From the NCBI GenBank assembly GCA_026710655.1, contig JAPOQN010000005.1, positions 62,001 through 126,000 of the forward strand: DNA of 64,000 nucleotides, in the 5' to 3' direction. The notes beneath the pieces are model-generated. The model was not told the DNA's origin and ran no database searches. It was given only the letters and a program-made list of their open reading frames with translations. The DNA comes from Chloroflexota bacterium. Its GTDB lineage: Bacteria; Chloroflexota; Dehalococcoidia; Tepidiformales; Tepidiformaceae. Shown here piece by piece: positions 17,172 through 24,687 of the stretch. How positions within the stretch are numbered: the first letter of the stretch is position 1; the number at the start of each line of letters is the position of its first letter. The translations under genes and the position numbers were made by a program.

Positions 17172-17975
17172 CTAGTAGTGGATGGCGTTGCCGACGCCGC
17201 CGCCGGCCGCGACCGCATCGCCCGTGATAGCGACCGACTTCGGGGAGGCGAGGAAGGCCACCACGTAGGCAACCTCCGAGGCGTCGATGAAGCGCCCGAT
17301 GGAGTTGCCGCGGGCGGCGCGCTCCGTGACCTCCTCGACGGAGATGCCCTGCTCGGCGGCGCGGGTCTCCATCAGTTCGGGCATGCGCTCGGTCCAGGTC
17401 GCGCCGGGGTGGACAACGGTGACGTTGATGCCGTTGGGCCCGAGCTCGTCGGCGAGGTTCTTGGTAAGGGCGGAGACGGCGACGTTTCGCATGCTGCCGA
17501 TGGCCGTGCCCGCCTGGCGCGCGCCCATGCCGCTGATATTGATGATCCGCCCCCAGCCGTTCGCCTTGAGGTGGGGAGCGGCGGAGCGGGCGCAGCGGAG
17601 ATAGCCGAGCACCTTCGTGTTCATCTCCTCCTCGAACCTTGCATCGGTGATGCCTTCGAGGCCGGGAACCGGGCCGGGGCCGCCTCCGGGGCGGGCGGCG
17701 TTGTTCACGAGGATATCGAGGCGGCCGAACTGTTCGACGACGCCCGCGACCATGGCCTCGACGGCGGGGGGGCTGCCCGTGTCGCAGACGATGGGGATGA
17801 TGCGGCGGCCGGTCTCGGCGGCGAGCTCGGCGGCGGTCTCCTCGAGTGTCTCGCGAGTGCGGGCGGCGATGGCGACATCGACGCCCTCCCCGGCGAGGGC
17901 GCGTGCGATGGCCTTGCCGATGCCCTTGCTGCCACCGGTGACGAGTGCGGCTTTGCCTTCGAGTTCAAGGTCCAT
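17172..17975 (-). CDS. SDR-fold oxidoreductase lacking the usual YxxxK catalytic pair
   Basis: A 267-residue short-chain dehydrogenase/reductase. The cofactor motif is GGSKGIGKAIA (TGxxxGxG), the NAA(R) motif is NNAARPGGG, and the active-site serine segment is INISGMGARQ. Where Y-x-x-x-K should follow, the sequence reads GSMRNVAVSALTKNLADELG: Tyr is replaced by Gly (or Ser) and Lys by Asn. The remainder (GINVTVVHPGATWTERM) is normal SDR. The start is the ATG at 17975 (MDLELEGKAALVTGG). It follows the ABM-like gene by two bases. It may be a non-catalytic or unusual SDR; homologs with the same RN-A substitution should be sought. Confidence 0.85.
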   Translation of the reverse strand: MDLELEGKAALVTGGSKGIGKAIARALAGEGVDVAIAARTRETLEETAAELAAETGRRIIPIVCDTGSPPAVEAMVAGVVEQFGRLDILVNNAARPGGGPGPVPGLEGITDARFEEEMNTKVLGYLRCARSAAPHLKANGWGRIINISGMGARQAGTAIGSMRNVAVSALTKNLADELGPNGINVTVVHPGATWTERMPELMETRAAEQGISVEEVTERAARGNSIGRFIDASEVAYVVAFLASPKSVAITGDAVAAGGGVGNAIHY

Positions 17976-17977
17976 GG

Positions 17978-18385
17978 CTAGCGGAGGGCCGCCCACCAGT
18001 CGGGCACTGCCACCCGCAGGATCTCGTCATAGGTCTTCGCGATCTCAGGGGCGTCGTCGGGAACGTCCTGCTGGTTGGTGGAGGGCAGGGGGGAGGCGCC
18101 CTGGATGGGGTCGACCCACTCGATGCCCTCTTCCTCGATGACCTCCATCAGGGGCGGGGTGGCGTCCTCGTGGTGGTCGCTGATCTGGTGCTTGATGAGG
18201 AAGGTGTTGTAGTCAGGGAAGGAGAGGATGCAGTAGTAGCTGCGGGGCTCCTGGCCACGCCACATCTCGTAGCGAAGGACGTCGCTTTCGAGCGAATGCG
18301 TCTTCTCGTAGAGGTCCTTCTGGATCTCCTCGTAGCGGGCCTCCATGCCCTCCTTGACCTTGAGGGTGATAAGCACGGTCGCCAT
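17978..18385 (-). CDS. ABM-like (antibiotic biosynthesis monooxygenase/dimeric alpha-beta barrel) protein
   Basis: A 135-residue protein opening MATVLITLKVKEGMEARYEEI, the pattern of ferredoxin-like alpha/beta barrel monooxygenases (YgiN/ABM class). It contains the strand-helix block YYCILSFPDYNTFLIKHQISDHHEDA. A C-terminal tail of about 45 residues is longer than usual. The start has GGAGGAGCACCCAC just upstream. The stop is two bases from the SDR start, so the two genes are co-transcribed. The assignment of fold is reasonable; the reaction is unknown. Confidence 0.65.
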   Translation of the reverse strand: MATVLITLKVKEGMEARYEEIQKDLYEKTHSLESDVLRYEMWRGQEPRSYYCILSFPDYNTFLIKHQISDHHEDATPPLMEVIEEEGIEWVDPIQGASPLPSTNQQDVPDDAPEIAKTYDEILRVAVPDWWAALR

Positions 18386-18580
18386 GTGGGTGCTCCTCCG
18401 GGGGTTGGGATTGGCAGGCGGCACGATACGGCGGGGGGAAGGGGGGCGGCAAGGGTGGGGCGGGGTCAGGGGCGGCGAATTAACCCGTCTGTTTGGTGCT
18501 GATCGACCGGCGCCGATGCGGGTAGGATTGGCGGCACAAAATCCGGACTCAGGCGGCGAGCGCCGCACGGGAGAACAGCC

Positions 18581-19924
18581 ATGCAGCGAGCGACCTCAGA
18601 CGCCCCTCACGCAACAGGCCATCGACAGGAACAGGTCACGGGGTGTCCCGTGAATCTCGACGATGTCGACCTCTTCTCGCCGGGGGCGCAGGAGTACTGG
18701 TTCGACTCCTACAAAATCCTCCACGAGGAGGCGCCGATTCACAAAATCCCGGGCGAGGGAGCAATCCCCGGCGCGGATGCCTACATCCTGAGCAAGTACG
18801 ACGACATCGCGATGGTCGTGCGCGATCCGGAGACCTTCGAGTTCTACAACGCCGCGGAAGGCGACGAGGCTGCACAGGAGATCTTCCGAGAGAAGGGCTT
18901 CGGCACGATCACCGACACGTGGGACACGCTCCGCCCCAACATCGAGGAGCACAAGCGCCACCGCATGGAGCTGACGGACCCGTGGGTGGCTCTGCCCGCG
19001 GCCGAACGCCACACGCCGATGATCACACAGGCCGCGAACGACCTGATGGACAAGTGGATCGAGCAGGGCAGCGTGGAGTTCGTGAAGGGCTTCGCGGCGC
19101 CGCTGCCGCAGATCGTGATCACGACGATCCTCGGCTTCCCCCTGGATGACATGCCGAAGACGCGCATCTGGGAAGAGGAGCAGGTCAAGCGGTTCGTGTT
19201 TGGCTTCAGCCACAAGAACCTGCTGACCCCCGAGCAGGAGAAGGCGAACGCGGAGGCGCTGGTCGCCTTCCAGCACTACATCGGGGAGCAGATCGCGGAC
19301 AAGCGGCAGAACCCCAAGGACGACATGATCACGTTCCTGATCAACGTCGAGTACGGGCCCGAGAAGCGCCGCCTGACCGACCCGGAGATCGCGAGCGTCG
19401 TTTACGGGATGCACATCGGCGGGAACGAGACGACCCAGTACGCCCTCACGGCCGAGGCGATGATGCTGGCGCAGCAGCCGGAGCTGGTCGAGGAGCTGCG
19501 GGCGGACCGCTCGAAGGTGCGCTTCTTCGTGGAGGAGGCGTTGCGGTTGTACGCGCCAACTCAGGGGCTCTCGACGCGCGTGGTGATGAAGGACATCGAG
19601 CTGCGCGGGGTCGAGATTCCGCGCGGGTCGATGCTGCACCTGCGCTACGGCGCGGCGAACCGCGACCCGGACCTCTGTCCGGCGACCGACTCGGTCGACC
19701 TGACGCGGAAGAACCCGGGGCGGCACCTGACGTTCTCGATGGGTCCGCGTGTGTGTCCGGGAGCGGGGCTCTCGCGGCTGGAGCAGAACATCGCGGTGAA
19801 CGTGATGCTCGACCGGCTGGACAACCTGCGGCTAGCCCCCGGCAAGAACGACCTGACGCATCAGCCCGGTATCATGCTGGGGCTCTGGCAGCTGAACCTC
19901 GAGTTCGACGAGCGCACCGGCTAG
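18581..19924 (+). CDS. Cytochrome P450 (type A, second copy)
   Basis: A 447-residue P450 with I-helix YGMHIGGNETTQYAL, K-helix EEALRLYAP and haem loop FSMGPRVCPGAGLSRLEQ, axial C392. It is closest to the P450 at 12471: both share CPVNL-DVDLF-PGAQEYW near the N terminus and KNDLTHQPGIMLGLWQL near the end. The I-helix carries Asn-Glu-Thr-Thr. Its stop TAG overlaps the GTG start of the next gene by one base, so an unrecognised small protein is translated immediately after it. Confidence 0.95.
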   Translation: MQRATSDAPHATGHRQEQVTGCPVNLDDVDLFSPGAQEYWFDSYKILHEEAPIHKIPGEGAIPGADAYILSKYDDIAMVVRDPETFEFYNAAEGDEAAQEIFREKGFGTITDTWDTLRPNIEEHKRHRMELTDPWVALPAAERHTPMITQAANDLMDKWIEQGSVEFVKGFAAPLPQIVITTILGFPLDDMPKTRIWEEEQVKRFVFGFSHKNLLTPEQEKANAEALVAFQHYIGEQIADKRQNPKDDMITFLINVEYGPEKRRLTDPEIASVVYGMHIGGNETTQYALTAEAMMLAQQPELVEELRADRSKVRFFVEEALRLYAPTQGLSTRVVMKDIELRGVEIPRGSMLHLRYGAANRDPDLCPATDSVDLTRKNPGRHLTFSMGPRVCPGAGLSRLEQNIAVNVMLDRLDNLRLAPGKNDLTHQPGIMLGLWQLNLEFDERTG

Positions 19925-20250
19925 TGGCGGAACGGGCACTGGAGGCGACTCGCCGGCGCGCGGCCGATGCGCTGGAGCGGGGCGAGTCGCTCGACCTCGT
20001 CGCCATCCTGCGGGAGGAGTACGCGCTGGAGCCGCGCGGGTCGTACGAGCGCGCCGTGCGCGCCATCGCAGAGACGGCGGCGAGCGCGGTGCGGCGACGT
20101 TCGGACGAGGGTGAGGAAGCGATCGAACGCTGGGCCCGCGGGGTGCGGGCGAGTGGCTCGCTCTACCTGGCGCTGGGGGATGCTATCGCCTGGCTCCAGG
20201 ACAACGCCTCGGAGAGCGGGAGCGAAGCACAGGCCTCGATGCTGTTCTAG
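19924..20250 (+). CDS. Unrecognised small helical protein, coupled to P450
   Basis: A 108-residue Ala/Arg/Glu-rich protein with no family that I recognise. GTG 19924 overlaps the P450 stop as TAGTG, an arrangement that forces translational coupling. It has two long amphipathic stretches (EATRRRAADALERGESLDLVAI and ERAVRAIAETAASAVRRRSD) and no cysteine or membrane segment. It ends four bases inside the convergent ferredoxin gene. Its position suggests a P450 accessory, which is inference only. Confidence 0.6.
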   Translation: MAERALEATRRRAADALERGESLDLVAILREEYALEPRGSYERAVRAIAETAASAVRRRSDEGEEAIERWARGVRASGSLYLALGDAIAWLQDNASESGSEAQASMLF

Positions 20251-20447
20251 TCGTCGTCCCTGCTGAGGGCGATAGCGTTTCCGGGGCAGACGCGGACGGC
20301 ATCCTCGGCGTCTTCGACCTGGTCGCCCTCCGGTTCCTCGACGATGACGGTGGGGAAGCCATCCTCGCGCGCTGCAAACAGCTCGGCGTGGTAGGTCGAG
20401 CACTCTGCGGCCTTGATGCAGCGGTCGAGATTCACGGAGAGTTTCAT
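20247..20447 (-). CDS. 3Fe-4S type ferredoxin
   Basis: A 66-residue ferredoxin homologous to that at 16952, with C10 and C16 (DRCIKAAECST) and C54 in VCPGNAI; three ligands, so probably a 3Fe-4S cluster. The C-terminal end is acidic (RDDD). A GGAGGAAGCG site sits just before the ATG. It is convergent with the small gene after the P450 at 18581 and overlaps it by four bases. Role: electron carrier to one of the cluster P450s. Confidence 0.92.
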   Translation of the reverse strand: MKLSVNLDRCIKAAECSTYHAELFAAREDGFPTVIVEEPEGDQVEDAEDAVRVCPGNAIALSRDDD

Positions 20448-20612
20448 CGCTTCCTCCCGGGGGTTGCGAGCTTGCGAGGGTTTGCGGGCAGATTATCGGG
20501 CAGTGGCGGCGCGAGTACCAGCGAGGACGCTTGACGCGCCTCTCGCAGGCTCCCACGATGCGAGCCAATCGCGGATGCGCCAGGCCGGAAGCGCCGGCCG
20601 AGGGAGGACAGC

Positions 20613-21998
20613 ATGGAGCGGGACTACGACGTTGTCGTCATCGGTTCGGGAGCAGCGGGACTGGCCGCGGCGGTAACTGCCGCAGACTCGGGATCGAGCG
20701 TGATCGTGCTGGAGGCGGACGACAAGGTGGGCGGCTCCTCGCGGCTCTCCGGTGGCCACTTCTACGCGGCGGGCACGAGCGTGCAGCGCGAGGCGGGCAT
20801 CCTCAATGACACGCCGGACGACATGTTCAGCTACTACATGACGCTCAACCAGTGGAACGTGGAGCCGGCGGTCGCCCGCAGATACTGCGACGACGCGGCG
20901 CCGACGTTCGAGTGGCTGCGCAGCCTGGGTGTCGAGTACAAGCCGGAGCGGGTCTACATCTCGGGGATCGACACGGTGCCCCGGGGCCACCCGCCCGAGG
21001 GCGAGGGGCTGGCGGTGGTGCGGGTGCTCGACTCCGAGCGCATCAAGCGGGGGGTGGACATGGCCCTCATGACGCGCGCGGACAAGCTCATCGAGGAGGA
21101 CGGCGAGGTCGTGGGCGTGGCCGCCGGGGACCAGGAGGTGCGCTGCGGGGCGGTTGTGATCGCCTCGGGTGGGTTCGGGCACAACAAGGAGTTCATCGAG
21201 AAGTACTGGCCCGACGCGCACGAGCAGGGCGACGGGGTCTGGGCGATCTCGGGGCCGAAGGCGATGGGCGACGGGATCGTCCTCGGGGAGCAGGTGGGAG
21301 CGACGCTGGGCGGCCATAACCGCGGGCTGCTGCTCGTCACGCCGGGGTTCAACAGGGACCTTGAGCTGGGAGTGCCACCCTGGACCATCCTGGTGAGCCG
21401 CGAGGGGCGGCGATTCGCCAACGAGATGGCGCCATACACGGTGATGGCGGGGCTTTACAAGCGGAACGGCGGGATGGCGTACGCGATCTTCGACGAGCCG
21501 GCCCGGCTCGACGCCGACTCGATGCCGGCGGGCCCGAGCTGGACCTCAGAGAGCCTGCTGGCGCGCGCAGAGAGCGGGGACGTCCTGCGAGCGGACACCC
21601 TCGATGAGCTGGCCGCGCTGTGCAAGATCAACCCGGCGCCGCTGGCGGGCACGGTGCAGAAGTACAACGAGGACTGCGCGAAGGGCGTCGACACCGCCTA
21701 CTTCAAGCCGATGGGGCTGCGCCCGATCGAGACGCCGCCGTTCTATGCGGTGGAGACGCGTCCGGCGATCATCGCCTGGACGGGGTGCGGGCTGCGGGTC
21801 GACTCCGAGACGCACGTGATCGCGAACACCGAGCTGCCGATCGACAACCTGTTCGCCGCGGGCGAGGCGATGGGCACGCTGCACGGCGACCGCTACATCG
21901 GCGGGGGCGGGTCGTACGGGCCAGCGGTCACGTTCGGGCGCATCGCGGGCCGGAACGCGGCAACGGCGGCGGCCAAGGGCGCGGGTCTGATGGAGTAG
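20613..21998 (+). CDS. FAD-dependent dehydrogenase (fumarate reductase/ketosteroid dehydrogenase-like flavoprotein)
   Basis: A 461-residue flavoprotein with the N-terminal dinucleotide motif VVIGSGAAGLAAAV at residues 8-21 and the following SSRLSGGHFYAAG FAD block. The C-terminal FAD region is LFAAGEAMGTLHGDRYIGGGGSYGPAVTFGRIAGRNAA. This is the fumarate reductase/3-ketosteroid-1-dehydrogenase fold; such enzymes desaturate steroid or acyl rings beside P450s in catabolic clusters. GGAGGACAGC precedes the ATG. It stands alone on the strand between the P450 block and the Fic gene. Confidence 0.88.
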   Translation: MERDYDVVVIGSGAAGLAAAVTAADSGSSVIVLEADDKVGGSSRLSGGHFYAAGTSVQREAGILNDTPDDMFSYYMTLNQWNVEPAVARRYCDDAAPTFEWLRSLGVEYKPERVYISGIDTVPRGHPPEGEGLAVVRVLDSERIKRGVDMALMTRADKLIEEDGEVVGVAAGDQEVRCGAVVIASGGFGHNKEFIEKYWPDAHEQGDGVWAISGPKAMGDGIVLGEQVGATLGGHNRGLLLVTPGFNRDLELGVPPWTILVSREGRRFANEMAPYTVMAGLYKRNGGMAYAIFDEPARLDADSMPAGPSWTSESLLARAESGDVLRADTLDELAALCKINPAPLAGTVQKYNEDCAKGVDTAYFKPMGLRPIETPPFYAVETRPAIIAWTGCGLRVDSETHVIANTELPIDNLFAAGEAMGTLHGDRYIGGGGSYGPAVTFGRIAGRNAATAAAKGAGLME

Positions 21999-22017
21999 GC
22001 CCCGTCGTCCCTGCTCC

Positions 22018-23394
22018 CTACTCTGCGAAATTACGTGCTACTACTTGTCCAACGAAATCAGTAACGACATCGGCCACTTGTCTCTCACTCACATACTCCG
22101 TGCCAAGCCTGCAAACGAATCGTTCTGCAGCTTCGTCATATGAAACTTCCCTAAGTTCGGGAAGGTCATGCTTACCGCCAAGGGCAAGGTCATCAAGCGA
22201 GGTGTAGTAGTGTCCGGCGGGTGGCTCTTCTCTTGATATCAAGAGTGAGACCGCAGCAGGTTCGGACGATCCCCCGAACATGCTTTGCGTAGCCTTAATA
22301 TACCAGAACAAGTATCTCGCGCTGGACCTTCCCCTCCGAAAATCTACCCGGAATGCCCACGTCCGCTTTGCCCGTCCCGTTCGTTTCAATTGGAGGTATT
22401 TTTCAGGAAGAAGCGGGTCAAACGGCTTGAAATAAACCTGCGCACCCAGACCCCTCAAGTCATTTACCGTCCTCTGGAAATGTGACATTAGAAGATCCAT
22501 AGCAGCGGTAAAGACTGCAACTTCCTGCGATTCCCTTTCTCCATCAGGCTTGACTAGCTGAGAAACAAATTTTTCGTAGGATTCCCTGTCTTTAATCCTT
22601 CTCGTGGCGTTAGCCTCGTAGACCTCTATCGACTCAAGCACGTTGTCGTACACTAGCGAGAGGAAGGGAGTTAGGTCCGAAGACTGGCTCTCTTCAAGCA
22701 CATCGTAGTAACGCTGCCGTTCGTCTAAGGAGATGACAGTGATTGGATACCCGTAGCGCATTAGTACCAGATTAAGCAGAATGCGAGCGGTTCTCCCATT
22801 ACCGTCAATAAAAGGGTGGATTTGGACAAACCAAGCGTGTGCAGCCGCCGCAAGCACCACCGGGTGGAAGTCGACTTCTTTTGTTGAAATTTTCTGGAAC
22901 CAATTCCCAAACTCTTGCATCTCGGGCCGCACACTCTCATATGGTGTAGGCTGGTATTCTGAGCCCCCAACTTCAACATCACCGGTTCGATAAGAGCCGG
23001 CGTTTATGTCATCTATGCCTTTTAGAATCGCTGAATGTACCTGCCGAATATCGACTTCAGATATCGGCTCATGGCTAACGGCCAAGTCCTCAAAATAATC
23101 CAGCGCATCCGCTAGGTTATGAGCTTCTGCATGGTCTTTCAAGGATCGCCCTGCTATTGTTATTCCTTGCTCAACAACCCGCCGTGTCTCCCCCTCGCTA
23201 AGAGCGTTTCCTTCGATGGCATTGGAGTTGTATATGGTCCGCACCCTAAAGAAGCTACTGAGGTCCTTCAAGGCTTTGGAGTCGAGCTTTCCCACCTTAC
23301 GAAAGGACTGCACGCGGTCTTCAAGTTCGGCTAGCTGAGGCTGGAAGGCAGAGTCGTAGGAAAAGAGGCCGCCCGGAACTTCAATTCTGGCCAC
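22018..23394 (-). CDS. Fic family protein, self-inhibited (class II-like), likely AMPylator
   Basis: A 458-residue Fic protein that would transfer AMP (or another nucleotide-linked moiety) to a target protein. The core motif HPFIDGNGRTAR spans residues 193-204 with catalytic His193. An N-terminal inhibitory helix motif SNAIEG at residues 57-62, (S/T)xxxE(G/N), indicates an intramolecularly inhibited, class II-like arrangement with Glu61 blocking ATP. The long C-terminal part is unassigned. Base composition is visibly more AT-rich than both flanks, and codons such as AGA and AAT are common, so acquisition by transfer is likely. No antitoxin or defence neighbour is seen. Confidence 0.92.
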   Translation of the reverse strand: MARIEVPGGLFSYDSAFQPQLAELEDRVQSFRKVGKLDSKALKDLSSFFRVRTIYNSNAIEGNALSEGETRRVVEQGITIAGRSLKDHAEAHNLADALDYFEDLAVSHEPISEVDIRQVHSAILKGIDDINAGSYRTGDVEVGGSEYQPTPYESVRPEMQEFGNWFQKISTKEVDFHPVVLAAAAHAWFVQIHPFIDGNGRTARILLNLVLMRYGYPITVISLDERQRYYDVLEESQSSDLTPFLSLVYDNVLESIEVYEANATRRIKDRESYEKFVSQLVKPDGERESQEVAVFTAAMDLLMSHFQRTVNDLRGLGAQVYFKPFDPLLPEKYLQLKRTGRAKRTWAFRVDFRRGRSSARYLFWYIKATQSMFGGSSEPAAVSLLISREEPPAGHYYTSLDDLALGGKHDLPELREVSYDEAAERFVCRLGTEYVSERQVADVVTDFVGQVVARNFAE

Positions 23395-23505
23395 GTCTGC
23401 ACGAGTCTACGGCCAATCCCGCAAGCCTGTCAGCCCTCAGGAAGGCGCTATCCGTCGCCAGGGGGCGGTAGGATGGTGGGGCGCCCAGCGCAGGAGGTTA
23501 CCCCC

Positions 23506-24684
23506 ATGACGCCACCGCTCACCGTCCACGGCGTGCCTGTGATCGACATCGACAGCCACTACACGGAGCCGCCCGAGCTCTGGACCTCGCGAGCGCCGGC
23601 GGCCTACAAGGATCGCGTGCCCCAGGTGGTGCGCGACGAGGAGGGGCGCGAGCGGTGGGTGGTCGACGGGGATGTGGACTTCGGGCCGATGGGCTTCACG
23701 GTGGTGAAGAAGGACGGCGAGAAGGCGTACGGGATGATCAGCCTGACGGACTTCGACGAGATGAGCGACGCGGCCAGCTACCCGGAGCCGCGGCTGGATC
23801 TGCTCGACCGGCTTGGCATCTCCCAGCAAATCATCTACCCGAACGTGGCGGGCTTCGGGAGCAACCGCTTCATGTCGCTGGAGGACAGCGAGCTTCGGAA
23901 CATCTGCGCGCGGGTCTACAACGATGCCATCATCGACCTGCAGGCGGCGGGGAACGGGCGTCTCTTTCCGCAGGCGCTGACGCCGTTCTGGGACATCGAC
24001 GAGTGCGTGCGCGAGGTGCGGCGCGTGAAGGACGCGGGTATCACGGGCATCACGATGACGGACACGCCGGAGGCGTTCGAGCTGCCGCACCTGCACGACC
24101 CGCACTGGGATCCGCTGTGGTCGACGTGCCAGGAGATGGGCATCCCGGTGAACTTCCACGTGGGCTCGGGGAACAACCTTGGCGGGCAGATGATCTGGGA
24201 CGGGTACGGACCCCAGCGCTTCCTCGCCACGATTAGCGTTTCGCTATTCATGGTGCAGTGCAAGACGATCATGAACCTGATCTTCAGCGGACTGCTGGAC
24301 CGCTACCCGAACCTGAACTTCGTCTCCGTGGAGAGCGGCATCGGCTGGATCCCGTTCCTGCTCGAAGCGATGGAGTGGCAGTACGACGAGACCATCCCGA
24401 CGGAGCGTGAGGGCCTGAGCCTGCGTCCGAAGGAGTACTTCAAGCGGCAGGTGTACGCCTCGTTCTGGTTCGAGCAGTGGGGGCCGCTGCACGCGATCGA
24501 GGAGCTGGGGGAGGACAACGTGATGTTCGAGACCGACTTCCCCCACCCCACGTGCCTCTACCCGGAGACGCACACGCGCATCTCGAAGACGCTGGACCAG
24601 CTCGACCCGACAGTGCGGCGCAAGGTGCTGCACGACACGGCAGCGAGGGTCTACAACCTGCCTCCGGTCGGGCAGGGCGGCTAG
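23506..24684 (+). CDS. Amidohydrolase family protein (amidohydrolase-2/ACMSD-like)
   Basis: A 392-residue TIM-barrel metalloenzyme. Segment IDIDSHYTEPPELW near residue 15 carries the D-x-H-type metal ligands of amidohydrolase-2 (ACMSD-like) proteins; METDFPHPTCLYPE near residue 340 carries the C-terminal Asp; NFHVGSGNN supplies another ligand His. The reaction may be decarboxylation or hydrolysis of an aromatic or ring-cleaved acid. The start at ATG 23506 is preferred over 23473 because AGGAGG lies at 23491-23496. The stop is three bases before the convergent helicase stop. Confidence 0.87.
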   Translation: MTPPLTVHGVPVIDIDSHYTEPPELWTSRAPAAYKDRVPQVVRDEEGRERWVVDGDVDFGPMGFTVVKKDGEKAYGMISLTDFDEMSDAASYPEPRLDLLDRLGISQQIIYPNVAGFGSNRFMSLEDSELRNICARVYNDAIIDLQAAGNGRLFPQALTPFWDIDECVREVRRVKDAGITGITMTDTPEAFELPHLHDPHWDPLWSTCQEMGIPVNFHVGSGNNLGGQMIWDGYGPQRFLATISVSLFMVQCKTIMNLIFSGLLDRYPNLNFVSVESGIGWIPFLLEAMEWQYDETIPTEREGLSLRPKEYFKRQVYASFWFEQWGPLHAIEELGEDNVMFETDFPHPTCLYPETHTRISKTLDQLDPTVRRKVLHDTAARVYNLPPVGQGG

Positions 24685-24687
24685 GGA

